Origin: Xiphophorus maculatus
Taxonomy: Eukaryota > Chordata > Actinopteri > Cyprinodontiformes > Poeciliidae
DNA length: 64,000 nucleotides
Direction of reading: 5' to 3'
Assembly: GCF_002775205.1 (NCBI RefSeq)
Contig: NC_036447.1
Span: forward strand, 21,620,501-21,684,500
The position numbers and the translations under genes were made by a program. The notes under the pieces were generated by a model that worked only from the letters and a program-made list of their open reading frames with translations, was not told the DNA's origin and made no database searches. Below, one piece after another: positions 1 to 11,949 of the stretch. Each line of letters opens with the position of its first letter. Within the stretch, counting starts at the first letter, position 1.

Positions 1-3000
1 AATACCATTGGCGAGTCACATTTGTAGAAATAACCACAGTTGATTTAGATAATAGTTGTTATGATGCTGAAATCTGCAGTGAATGATGTCAGCATGTTTT
101 AATCATTGCAATACGGTCCCATACTTCAGATTTTCTTAATATCACACAGCTCTAATTACGAGAACTTCTAGATTGCAGTAGAGTTGCATATTAATTATTC
201 ACCTCTATCACTTCATATGCTTTGTTTATTATTATTTATCTTTAGGAATAGCTAATTTTACATTTTAGTTTGCTGAGAAAAACTGCTGAACTTTTATTGT
301 GTCTTAAACTAAGTTTCATTTAACAAAACAGGGAGAACTTTCGGACAACTCGTTTGTTTTACTTTTGTTTCACTGACTGATGACTGGCCAAATAATCATT
401 TTGTGGATTTTAAGACATAACCATTTGATCGGTGGTCAGAAACAAGAGACTACAGCACAACAATCAAAAGATGAGGAGGCAGACCGTCATCTTAAACTGT
501 TGAAAATAAATATTTATTTACAGTGAATAAAAAGATATTTAACCTTTTTTCCACTGACATTAAATCAGGCTAAACCTTTCATGGTTGGAATAAATAAGGA
601 TTACTAAAATGATTTGTATTTTCAAATTGTCAGAACAAAGAGAGACAATGTATTATTATTATTAGTAGTAGTAGTACTAGAAGTATTTCTTCAAGCTCAG
701 AAGTTTACATACATTAAAATAACTGCAACTTAGAAAAGCTCAGATGATGATGTCATTACTTCATGAGCTTCTGATTGGCTAGTTCACAACATTTGCGATC
801 ATTGGCTGACCTGTGGCTGACCTACAGGAAGCTGACCTAAAACAGGAAAGATTTAGTCTGATTTAATTATTTTTAAATTTGGTTACAGAGTTTTACTGAT
901 CACTGGCTTCAACATATCAATGAAATAATGAGTTGTTGCTAAAGTAAAATCTTAATGTTTTTTACTGATTGTAATTAGATCCAGTTGCCATTTTAGCATT
1001 CGGTCAGCCGATAAACCGGCCACGCTCCGATTTCCTTAATTTTGGGAGATCGGTGATCAGCTGATACTTAAATGTGAATACTATCTTATCCACTGATCTT
1101 ATCTACCTGGCCTAAGGTCTAAATATCAGCCTCTGTCCTCTTCTGTTCTGCAGTGAGAGGCTTGACTGACAGACTGGCCCACCAGGTCATGTCTGCATGT
1201 TTGCAGTTAACAATAGTCACCCCACTTTTGTCAACTCAGTGACTTTCTTGGTATATTTAGCAACATTTCCGTAAAAAAATAAAAATAAAATTAATTTTTT
1301 GGCCAAAATCGGAATCAGCAGGTCAAGCTTTTTAAAGATCGGCCAGAAAACTGCAATCTGTGCACCGGTATTAACATTGCTTTCACGTTATTTTATTTTA
1401 TCCACTGAACAAACCACACAATAAATGGAAAAAGACCCTTTTTCAACACTGTTGTTGTAAAATAGCCTTCTTAATATGAATCAGAACTACTGAGTGATCA
1501 CAAATGGAAACAATCAAAAATGTTAAATGTTTATATGTCATTATTGCATAGTTTACAATATTTTAACCTCTGCTTCTGCTGATTGTTACCATAAGGGCCA
1601 ACAACCTAACACCTTACAAACACAACGTGAACACTGCGATCAACAAATATTTCCTTAAGTGTGTTGGCCTGTAATTATGTAAAAAGCCCTGTAGATGTAA
1701 AAATATTAATTGCTACGTTTTTATATTTAAATTTATTTCAATAATATATTTTTCCATTTCCAGGTGTGATTTTGCCCCACCACCCACTGCCTTTCAAACA
1801 AATTCCCTCTGTGCTCCTGAGCTGTTGGCAGGTGAAACGTTACAAACACACCTGTCTCCATTGTTCTGCATATTTAAGCTGTCTCAGTGTCTCCTCTTGT
1901 AATCGCTAACTCTATGATGTTGACACTCAGGCTCTGAGGGAACCGTGCCAGCTGCTTTTTGTTCTTCTTCCTGGCAGTATTGTGTTAAGGCTGTGACAGT
2001 AGGATTTAGCTCCGCAGTCAGTTCCGATCCAAGCAACAACACTCTGTTGTCACGTTAAAACATCCTTTTGAAAAGTAACTTTAATTACGCCAAGATGAGG
2101 GATCGAACCTCTGAGGTGCAGGAACTCAAAGTTTCTCCACGTCTGTCGGCTTCTTCTCCAAAAAGCTAAAACTGCATGTTTGAGCGCTGCCGACCATTTT
2201 ACATGTGTGTGCTTTATTAGACCCCGCAGGCATGGCGGCGGGATAATGTGCACGATCTTGGCAGCAGGCTTTTTGTTTCTGTGTCGATGGAGGGTGGGTG
2301 TTGGGTGTTCATGGGGGGGAGAGTTCGACACAGGGGAAATAAACCAGCGCTTGCCAGGAAATCGGCCTCCTTTTTAGCCCCCCCCTCTGTCTTCTCTCAC
2401 CGCCTCCACCACCGGCAGCCACCCTCAGCCTCCCTGCCTTTGATGCAGCTATTGTGCGAAGATGCACCTCCAGCTGCAGGAGGCTGCATCACAGTAAAAC
2501 TTCAGACTGCAGCAGCACATGTGGAAGCCCTCCAGTTGTTGAAAACAGTCGCCACGTGTTACTTGAGTTATCCCGACTCGTTAAGAGGAAGTTTGAGTTG
2601 TTTCAAAATAAATAGAATAAAAGCAGGAGGATTGAATGAAGCCTCCTACGGCGCTTGCTTTATTCCCACAACCTTAAACGTGTCATGCAGTCGTAAACAG
2701 AATTTTTAAAATTGCTGTGCCTTGACATATTTAGTGCGTGTGCGCTTAATGAGCTGCTAAAATTTTTTTTTCTTTGATCTGCAGCTATTTATAAATGTAG
2801 GATTTGTGGTACCCTCACAGACAGACAGAGGTGCATTGTGGGGGAGGCGCACTGCCACACAATTGGCTCCGTGTCTTTTTGATACAAAAGAATAAAGATG
2901 TAACAAGACATGTGGCCTCGTGTCGTATAAACCCATCGCTTCCTCTGAAGGAGGAGCTTTTTTTTTGTTCACACTCGCAGCTTTGCTCGTTTATTTGATT

Positions 3001-4500
3001 TAATAATCTTTTATTTTCACTGTAAGCATGGCCCTGTGTGACATTCTCACTGTAGCGCTTTGATAAGAAATACACAAGCAAATAGTACAGAAATAATATA
3101 CAATTACAAAGCTTTGTATCAAAAATAAATATTTAAAAGCATCTTAAATTTTAATTAACAAGTTTTGGTTATTTCACTTTTTCTTCTGTTATAGAATGAT
3201 ATGAGTTTTTAGTTGGAAGTAAAAAAAATACCTATGTTTAATGTCATTTACATTATGACGTTTTCTTGACTATTGATGCAAAAACAATAAACCATTATCT
3301 ATAATAATGTAATTGCAAATTTTATTTTGATTTATATATTTAGGAATAAAATAAAATAAAACTCCTCTAAACTTAGTATTTTAGTTTTCAAGTGAATGTG
3401 CTGATTGTGACGAATATTCTATTGCGTGAATAGTGAGATATAATATAATCTTGAATATTTCAGGTATCTGACAATATATTAGCTGAGTAATTAGTCAGGC
3501 TCTCTGCTCAGGTAGCCAAACAGCAGCCAGCTGCCTAAAGGGATATTTTTGAATGTTTTTTTTGTTTATTTGTTTTTTTTTGTGAGATTCTGTTATTATC
3601 AGTAGCGATTCCCTTTACCTGTAGAAGAAAAAAAACATCACATCATTTATGGAAACGTAAATAAATCCTCAGAGCAGTTTATCAGATGGGCCTCCAGTTT
3701 TCACTGATTTATGTCATTTAAAGCAACTATAACTGGAATTACTGCTGTTGGAAGTGCAGTAATTAGTGTTGTCTTCTAATTTGAACAACGTCACTAAAGT
3801 TACGCTGGTTGATCCCAATTCCAACTTCAAGACCTGAAAAAGTTTTGCTTTACCATCAAGACCCTGCTGCAGAATCCCAATCTTTAACACAGATAGTTTA
3901 CAAAACATTGATTTTTTTCTTTTTAGCTTTTTCCACAATCTGTCCCAACTTGACTTTCTGGTGATAAAAATGGAGATAATAAAAAACTGTTTTGAAAAAT
4001 CTGCAGATTTTTGAACAACATGACTTTAAAACCCTGTATTGACAAGCCTAAACAGGAGAGCAATTTTAATGGATTGCTTCAATCCGTTTCACTTCATTGA
4101 CCGTGTTTCCACTAAAACCTCAGATAGGAGCTGAAAGAGTTAATGAGTTCATGACGCCTCTCCATTTCTGGTAAGAAAACGGTTACTGAAAACGTTACTT
4201 AGAAAGACATGCCACGCATAGCTTGGCAACTGTAGTAATAAAACAACGCTATCGTAATAAAGGTGACAGGTGGCACTCCTTTGGTTTCCACAGCACTGTC
4301 AGTTTTTTTTTTTGCATGACTAAAGATGTTTCCAAATCCATGAACTGAGCATTGTGTAGCAGTAGGTGAGGGAGAAGCAGCGCTGCTTTACTTTAAACTC
4401 CGACAGCTGGAGAAAACTTAGTTCATGGCAGCAGCTTCTCTGGGACTTTATTACGACAGTTTTAAACCTGTAGGGCGATATGACGTAACTTTTTTATCGT
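1..4500. other. upstream intergenic region without a recognisable gene
   Basis: AT-rich sequence with stops in all frames and only short open frames. None of the translations resembles a protein family I know. The block at about 2180-2560 is richer in G and C and could contain an untranslated first exon of mafg, but I see no junction that proves it. The stretch 1010-1370 looks like a transposon-derived repeat: it has repeated gatcgg-type words and ends close to a family end seen elsewhere in the window. Confidence 0.5.
1005..1375. repeat. degenerate hAT/MITE-like repeat copy
   Basis: The segment begins near a run with 'cggtcagccgata' and ends with 'gatcggccagaaaactgcaatctgtgcacc'-type sequence, so gatcgg words occur in both orientations near the two ends. 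Clearer ends of what may be the same class (agagatgcaccgatcagg) occur near 7412 and 10783. The family assignment is by pattern only. Confidence 0.35.
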
Positions 4501-4804
4501 TCTGAAAACCTTGGTATGCCTTGATAGCAGAACGTCCTGCTAAAGCTTCGACGACAGGTGCCTCCTGTATCTGTTAAGCAGCTCGAGTACAACTTGGCCA
4601 TCTTCCTGACTCTACTCTCTCTCTCTAGCCTCTCCGTGGCTCGTCTGCTGTTTTGGCCCACTGGTCCGATTTCAAAAAAAGGTGTTAAACAGTCATCAAA
4701 GCCATGCAGGCGGGGGTGGACGCCACATAAAGTGTCAGAGGAGAGAGCAGAGTGTGGAGGCTGGGAGAGGGGACAAGGGGCAGGTTGGGTTGAGATCAGC
4801 AATC

Positions 4805-4817
4805 TGCTGAGTCATCA
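4805..4817 (+). promoter_or_regulatory. Maf recognition element / NF-E2-type site upstream of mafg
   Basis: The sequence TGCTGAGTCATCA matches the T-MARE consensus TGCTGA(G/C)TCAGCA at 12 of 13 positions and contains the NF-E2 core GCTGAGTCA. It lies about 1.5 kb upstream of the mafg start codon, in a moderately GC-rich block (about 4540-5030) that could be a promoter or first untranslated exon. Mammalian Mafg is reported to be induced by Nrf2 through an antioxidant response element. That this site acts on mafg is inference. Confidence 0.5.
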
Positions 4818-5404
4818 TGACTGGTCTCATGATGATCTTGCAGCAGCAGCAACAACAATAGCCTCTCTTTATCTCAGGCACACACTGAGAGATGAGAGGA
4901 GGCCAGCGCACACACAGAGCTTGTCATTGAGAGCCTGTGGAGACGCTCTTCGCTGGAGCACTGAGCTCCAAGGTCTGATCTCATCTGTTGCACTTCCAAG
5001 CTCGCTCTTTGTTGACCTCTGATTCACACTTCTGTCTCCATCCTTTTGTTCCTTGTTTGCACTTTGGGACAAAAGCAAATATATTATTTCATCCGATGGG
5101 ATTTTACTTCTTTTTTTTTATCCGCTATAGGTGTCGGAGGTATTCACACCCCATCGTAATTTTTTTTTTTTTTCCCCTCACAATTTTTGTGTACCCCATT
5201 AATGTTTTATTATGTGATGGAGCCACACAAAGTAGTGCCTAATTTTATAGTGGAAGGAAAACCATGCAGGATTTTCAAAAGCTTTTACAAATAAAAAATC
5301 TGAAAAGCGTGGCATGAGCTTATAGTTGAAAATCATTTTCAGCGACAGTGACAACCAAAAAAATAAAAAATAAAACAAAGAACGGCTTCTTAAACGCAAA
5401 GCCT

Positions 5405-5590
5405 CGTTTTGATGAACATATATTTTCATATATGTTCATGTTTCATATATGTAATATAGAGCGCACAGGAAATGAGTAACTTCAACAGGATGGAAGAAAA
5501 TAAAACTATTTCATTGGATTTGGGGGGGGGGGAGGTTTGTTGTTGTTTTTTTACAACATATATTTTCATCTGTGAAAATATATGTTCACA
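5405..5590. repeat. two related AT-rich palindromes
   Basis: Near 5413-5440 gaacatatattttcatatatgttc folds on itself. Near 5558-5590 acatatattttca pairs with tgaaaatatatgt. Both share the word acatatattttca. A G run (5521-5530) lies between them. The origin is unknown; a small foldback element is possible. Confidence 0.4.
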
Positions 5591-6354
5591 GATGCTCTCC
5601 ATCCAGTCTGACTGAGCTTGAGCTGTTTAGCAAAGAAAAATGAGCAAACATTTCAGTTTCAAATCCTGAGGGCTCAGTACAGAGCCGCAACATTTTCTTA
5701 GAGGGGCCATTGGTTTTGTCGTTAAAGAAAAAGTTAAAAATCATGCCTCTTTAACAGCTGGTTGCTCAATTATGCACCATGTTGTGTTGCTCCATCAAAT
5801 AAAATCCCAGTTTAAAACATTACATTTTGTTGTTCCACACAATAACGTTTGAGTGGTTTGAACACTTCTCTGTGTTGCTCTCTTTATCTTTTGAGATGGT
5901 CTGTCTTTATATTTAAACAGGACTGTAACAGTTAGCTTCCCTCTGGAGTCCTTCCTACAAACTTCACCACTTCCTCTTGTTTCTTGCTCGTTTCATCGTT
6001 ATTGGCCTCCAGCCAGCCAATGAGAGCTTGTGAGCACAAAGGTAGTGGGCACTGTGAGTGAAACCACAAGGAAACAGGAAGTCAGGGAAATTCTAAGAAG
6101 CGTTTGTCACTTTCACTCATGCAGTCTTATACAGATGCAAAAAGTCTGTGCCATGCTCCCACAACAGGGCCAGAATGCTCGGTTTTGCTTAATATCTCCT
6201 TTTTCTCTGGTGGGTATTAATCTGTGATAAATATTGATTCCATGGGGGGGAGGTGGGTTTGATAAAATGTGGTTTCTTTTGTTTTATGTTTCTTACCCTT
6301 TATGCTCTCCTGTGTTCGCCAAAGGTTTGCGCAGAAGAGCAAGGCTCTTGTGGC

Positions 6355-6968
6355 ATGACGACGACTAACAAAGGAAATAAAGCCTTAAAGGTAAACGAAA
6401 GTAATGTTTTCATGTGTTTCCCACCCAGTTCTCAGCGTTGCGCTTGGTTTGATCTGGTTTTTCACCGCCCTCGTGTTTCCTCCAGGTGAAGCGTGAGCCG
6501 GGTGAAAATGGCACCAGCCTCACGGACGAGGAGCTGGTGACCATGTCCGTGCGGGAGCTGAACCAGCACCTCCGGGGGCTCTCCAAGGAAGAGATCCTGC
6601 AGCTCAAACAGAGGAGACGCACCCTGAAGAACCGAGGCTACGCCGCCAGCTGCCGGGTCAAGCGGGTCACCCAGAAGGAGGAGCTGGAGAAGCAGAAGGC
6701 GCAGCTGCAGCAGGAGGTGGACAAACTGGCCAACGAGAACGCGTCCATGCGCATCGAACTGGACGCCCTGAGGTCCAAGTACGAAGCCTTGCAGACCTTC
6801 GCCAGGACTGTGGCGCGGAGCCCCACAGTCGGGGTCGGGGTGAGGGCCGGGGGCGGTGGGGGCGGAGGGGTGCCGTCGTCGGTCATCGGCCCACTCATAC
6901 CGGGGAAGGTGGCGACGGCGACGAGCGTCATCACGATAGTCAAGTCAAAGACGGACGCGCGGTCTTGA
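6355..6968 (+). CDS. mafg: MafG, small Maf bZIP transcription factor (two coding exons)
   Basis: Coding exons are 6355-6390 and 6486-6968; the intron is bounded by AAG|gtaaac and cctccag|GTGAAG. The product is about 172 aa and starts [12 protein letters not shown]. It carries the small-Maf extended homology region (about residues 24-50), a basic region with [20 protein letters not shown], a leucine zipper, and a C-terminus ending SKTDARS, which separates MafG from MafK and MafF. There is no activation domain, as is normal for small Mafs, which act in the nucleus as homodimers or as partners of Nrf/CNC and Bach proteins at MARE/ARE sites. The SUMO consensus VKRE falls at residues 13-16, exactly at the splice junction. 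Compared with the human protein (162 aa) there is an added Gly-rich segment around residues 128-137, before the conserved tail. Whether this is the mafga or mafgb ohnolog cannot be told from the window. Confidence 0.95.
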
Positions 6969-7387
6969 GGGGAAGAAGGCTGGAGGAGGGTGTGACAGGA
7001 TGGAGCTCAGCCGCATCAGAGTAAGCCTGCCTCTCTATTGCCCCCCTCTCCTCCACCTGCACCGACTCCCAGCAGCTGGGCGGCACCACCCGGACCACCC
7101 CGACGTGTTCCCATCGTCCGTCTCAGATCAGTGCAGATGAAGGACAGGATGGAGGCAGAGGACGGTTTATTGGCTCACAAAGAAGCTTCCGGTCAGAGTT
7201 TGATCGTCCAGAACTGGATGAACACACAGAGTCCCTTTGGCTAAAATGTGGATTATGAATGTCAGAGAATTGGAGAACTTGATCTAGAATCACATATTTA
7301 AATCTGAAAGTGATCATTTTGGGAAAACACTAGAAAAACCTGGGGGAGCTGCGTTTGAATCATGTCAAGTTTTTAGTGTTGAGTTTA

Positions 7388-7393
7388 AATAAA
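7388..7393 (+). other. proximal polyadenylation signal of mafg
   Basis: AATAAA about 420 bp after the mafg stop codon. It is the first canonical hexamer downstream of the coding region. Confidence 0.4.
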
Positions 7394-7411
7394 AAGGTTG
7401 AAATCTGAAAC

Positions 7412-7776
7412 AGAGATGCACCGATCAGGCTTTTCTTGGCAATATGATGTCTGGTTTTGAAAGATTGCGATTTTTTTTTTTTTTGCTGCAAGTTCATTGA
7501 TAGACGTTTTGGATCCAGATTAAAATCAAAGTATTAAAAACTTACCCCTATTTCTGCATCACAACTAGCCTCTATCTGATTATTTAAACCCCCTGGAAGG
7601 CAGTCTAATTCATGCAACTAATAGAAAATAGTTGGAGTTGATAGATTTGATGCATTTAAAAAAGTAGAGACGAAAATCTGCATTTTTGGTATTTTACCTG
7701 CAGATTTCAAAGCAGAGCCAATCAAGTAATAAATTGGCCAATTCAGATCTCTAACCGTGTTGGTTTGGTGCATCTT
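7412..7776. repeat. short DNA-transposon-like copy (agatgcaccgatc ends)
   Basis: The left end reads gagatgcaccgatcaggct and the right end ggtttggtgcatcttt, an imperfect inverted pair. The same left end recurs at about 10783. No coding capacity is visible. By pattern this is a hAT-type MITE family spread in fish genomes. Confidence 0.45.
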
Positions 7777-8474
7777 TGATTAAAAATTAGGTACATCAGT
7801 TGAAAACCCCAAGCTATGTCTAAGAATATTTTTTTTTTTTTAAAGTGACGTGCTGATTTCAGTGACTGCGCCGAAGCCCGGTCTTGTTTCACCCAAGAAC
7901 TTTTGCAGAAAAGTACTAATGGAAAAATCTATAATATACGATGGTGGTAACTGTATTTCTACTGTTTTGTACCGTGTTGTCATTCACATGAGGTCCAAGG
8001 TGTATTCTCTGTGTGTGAAATGTTATATATCAGGAATTCTGTGAAATTCTGTGGCGAGTGTTTGTTCTGGTATCGCTATGTTTAGTTAGCTGTGTTCTTT
8101 TCTATGGTCTTTCGCTCTTTCTCCTTCCTGTTTTCCTTTTTCAAGAGCAAGTGGCTTCCAGTATTACATATTGTACTTCCAAGACTTGTCAGTAGGACGA
8201 GGATGCTGCAGAGCGATTCGTACTTAACAAAAATAGAAAGAGACAAATGGACAATATCCTGTTGAAGAAAATGTGAAAATAACTTTGGTTTGTGAGAGTT
8301 TCTAGAAAAATATGTTCAATACAGAAAAAGATTGGAAGGGCAAGTGCCTTGGTCTTATAATGATATGCACCAAGAAGAAAGTCAAGAGGAACTGAGGGAG
8401 GATGCTGAGGATTCAATGCAGATATAAAGCTGTACCTAATGGCATATATGCTGACCAATCAAGAATCAAACAGT

Positions 8475-9315
8475 ATTTTCAGGTCGGGACGCATTTATTG
8501 GCACTCCTGGTAAAAATGTGCAAAGAAAATTTTCAAATTTTTGTTGAAGTAGCATAATCTCAAACTTATAAGAATTAGTGAGAGGGGATAAAACTCAACA
8601 AGATGGCCCAGTCTCTTCAATTTTTTTTTGTGGGGAATTTTAACTTGAAATTCAAAGATTTCTGTGTTTTTGGGTATAAAAATGATGTGACGAAGATCCA
8701 TTTCTATTAGCCATGTTAATGTTGCCACCACATGCAATAAGTCTTTCACGTTTAAGGTTTACTCTTAAAAAAGTGCATCGAAAGTGGCATCATTGGATCA
8801 CCAAGTATCCATGGCAACCATTGGACACTTTCTACATCTACATGTGGAGTTTATTGTACCCAAATGGGAGTTTAACTGGAACCACTGGAAAGGTTAAAGT
8901 GAGATTGATCTTTCCAGCAGTAATCTTTTGAAGAGAAGACTAAGAGAAAAGAAAATCTGTCCTATTGGCAAAAACTGGGTTGTACAAAGTGTCAACAGCA
9001 AGGCTATCAATAATTGTGACCCATTGGGTGTTCAAAACAATTATTTATTAACAGGTTGGGTTTTTTTTCTGTACTGGATGAATGCTCTCAGATTACAAGT
9101 AGGATTTTTTTTTTCCCAGTAAGAGATTATTCTGCTGCAATAAAAGTTGAGTTTATTTGAAGGCTTTCTCTCAGATTTAGATTCATTTATTTAAAATTAA
9201 TAAAGAAATACATCAAATACTAATTTCCATCGTGTCATAGTAAGTTGATGTCGACACATAATAATTTGCTGACACATTTTTACCAGGAACACCAATAGTT
9301 GTGGCTGGCACTTTG
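8475..9315. mobile_element. non-autonomous DNA transposon with inverted ends
   Basis: The left end has attggcactcctggtaaaa and the right end the inverse form ttttaccaggaacaccaat followed by gtggctggcac, giving imperfect inverted repeats of about 40 bp around 0.8 kb. The interior carries only broken short frames. The same ends occur at about 11950 and 13305, and an isolated end at 27181-27212. This is a Tc1/mariner-like family by end motif; the class is inferred. Confidence 0.55.
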
Positions 9316-10782
9316 GTTTGCTGTGCGCTGTTTGAGATTTGTTGTCATCATCAAAATCACATATTAATGAGGCTCATTAACACGACTGTCAGGTTAATTT
9401 AAAAAAAGGCTTAGTCCTATTTAGTTTTCACCAGGATGGTCAGATCTGAGGAGGTCGGCTGACTTGTTGAATGAGCTTTTTTGTTTTCTTCCAGTCAAAC
9501 TACCAGGTTGTTATTTTTCTCCCAGGCTTTTACCAGGCGTAGTCCTCCGTGGTGTTCTGTACTCAAAGAGTTCATGTATAGTGGAGTCTGTAATTTTATA
9601 AAGACAATTATCTTTGCATTGTTTGTAACAACTTGTAAAAAAGAAAAAGAAAAAAAAAGGTATCACAAAATCCGTTTGATATACAGTGATCTCTCTATTT
9701 TGCAATTGTACCAAAAGTGGCTTAACTACTGAATAGCTTTGTTTATTTTTCCTCTAGTGATTAGGCACATGTGTGTAACGGTGGACTAGCGTGTGGCGTG
9801 CTGTGTAGGTATGTAACGAGGTGACTACTAGCTATTTCATTGGTTATGATTTTGATCCGTTTTAGATTTCAGCCCAAACGTGGACGATGACGTTGTGTGT
9901 ATCTGCACTCTTTCTCTGATCGTGTACTCTTTGCCCCACTGTCGTTCGGCTCCCACCTTTGTTGAACTGCACTTACAAAGAGTGAATTTGAACAAGTTCA
10001 CTTGTTTAACAGATTTCTGAGCAGGCCATTGTGGCTGTTTGTGTTTTTGGCCAGTTGCTATGTTCAGGTCCTGTTGCTTTTGGGATGAAAATACAGTAGA
10101 GGCTTTAATAATATTGTCTCTTCAAGTTAAGCTATCAGAAAAGTGAAACTTGGTGATAGGGGCTCTCTGGCTGCATCAAACTCACTCCTTCAGTAAGTTA
10201 TTTTTGTACTGTGTGAATAAGGCACTCTGTTTTTCTTTGTATATTTTATGTATATTTAATGTTGTTCTTGTGTTAGCTTCTGAAGATCTTCGGGAAGTGT
10301 CAGGGAAGTTAAATGATATTTGTAAGTGTATACGGTGTTTTATAAAGTAAAAAAAAACAACTATATTATGCTATTTAATGGTTTGTCTGTCAGGGTGAGG
10401 TTGACCTTTTTAACCTGGTTTTAAAGATTTCTTTCAATGTCATGCAAACAACTTACTGAGTTTAAACCATCAGGCTTCAGTGGCCAAATCCAATTTAAAA
10501 TATTTTTTGTGTTCCTACTTGCTAATTGTAAGCTGTTGTTTTGTTTTGATTTGTTCTGTCAGGACTGGAAAGCATAAAGACTCAAATGGGTTTATAAAAA
10601 AAAAAAAGCAAATTTAAGGGAATTATAGATTATTCTCATTCATTATTCAAATAATTTGTCCCTAACCTTTCTCTGATGATTGCTAGACCCAAAAAGGGCA
10701 TCAAGTGTCTCAAGCAATTCCACTCTGATATTATAATGAAATGAAAACAACTTAAAAGATTATAACCGGTACTAAATATTAG

Positions 10783-10860
10783 AGATGCACCGATCAGGCC
10801 TCAGTTTCAAATTTGTGTTAAAAATTTTGAGGAGATTTGTGTGTGTGTGTGTGTTTTGTT
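10783..10860 (+). repeat. second copy of the agatgcaccgatc repeat end, followed by (GT)n
   Basis: agagatgcaccgatcagg repeats the left end seen at 7412. It is followed by a short gt run at about 10838-10852. I could not locate a convincing right end. Confidence 0.35.
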
Positions 10861-11949
10861 TTTGCTGATTTTTTTAACTGTAACATAACATAACATGATC
10901 TGTAACATTGAGTTCACAGAAAACAAAAGGGTTAGTCATTCGCTAAAGCATATATGTCCCCAACTCTTATCAAAAAGGTAATCAGAAAACCTGTTTGGTC
11001 TTAATACAGTTATGGTCCTCCGAAAAGGTGGGGATTTTTAAGTGTTGATGCATTTAACAAACAAGAAAAACTATTTTCTCCCATGTTTTTAACAACCAAA
11101 TAGCAGAGTGAAGGAGAAAGCGACTAATTGGTTGGTGCCTTTCTAACAATGATGCGTCCTTTTAACTGAACTGCTACTACTCCCTGCAGAATAGTTAGCA
11201 AGCACGGCACCACCTTTAAGAATATATTGTAAATTTAATTTAAACGGTGAGCAAAAACAAAGCAGTTTCTACAGAATTTTAACAGTTTTTAACAATTTAC
11301 TCTGTGCCAAAAGGGCTCCAAGTTTTATTGAATTGAACCGTAACCTATTCAGAGGAATCGAGCTACATCCAGATTTCAACATCATACTTGAATTTTCATT
11401 GGAAAAAAAAAATCACTAGTATATATCAGCTCAATCAGTGACAACCTATTTTCTGTCTGTCAATCTGATGTATTTCATTGTTTTTCTGTTAAACCAAGAG
11501 ATTTCTGTTTTCCACTGGAGAGTTTACTGCTGTCTGTGCCTCTGTCAGCCTGCGTTTCATCCCACTCTGCGCTGTCGTCAGCTTGTGAAGGATCCGGTCT
11601 GTACAAGCATGAATGTGTTGAACCAAAACTTATTATGCAAATGGTGTAGGGTAAAATTAAAACTCCTGCCTCAGAGGAGGAGTGATGCTATCATGCCTGT
11701 GTTCTTTTTTTTTTGTCTAGTTGTTTGTTTTATAATTGTAGGTGCAATGTGATGTGACGAGGTTAAAAAGCATTTTGTAAGCGATAATGAAAACCGATGT
11801 GGGTTTGTCTTTGTTTAATTGCGGCCTAAAGTGTTGTGGCGTCTTCTCAGTTTTTCCTAAAAGTTAACTGTGACATTTGCAATGATAAAATCTCTTTAAT
11901 TTCTTTCCAAATGAGAGGATGACATAAAATAAGCTTTGACACGTGGCTC

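Noticed and set aside
2248-2709. Open frame of 153 codons on the + strand upstream of mafg
   Set aside because: Composition is Ser/Pro/Leu-rich without any family resemblance, codon pattern is not gene-like, and the opposite strand is open too. It may only reflect GC-rich upstream sequence.
4558-5022. Open frame of 154 codons in the mafg upstream region
   Set aside because: No recognisable motif and low-complexity stretches (ct and cag repeats). It is more likely promoter or untranslated exon sequence.
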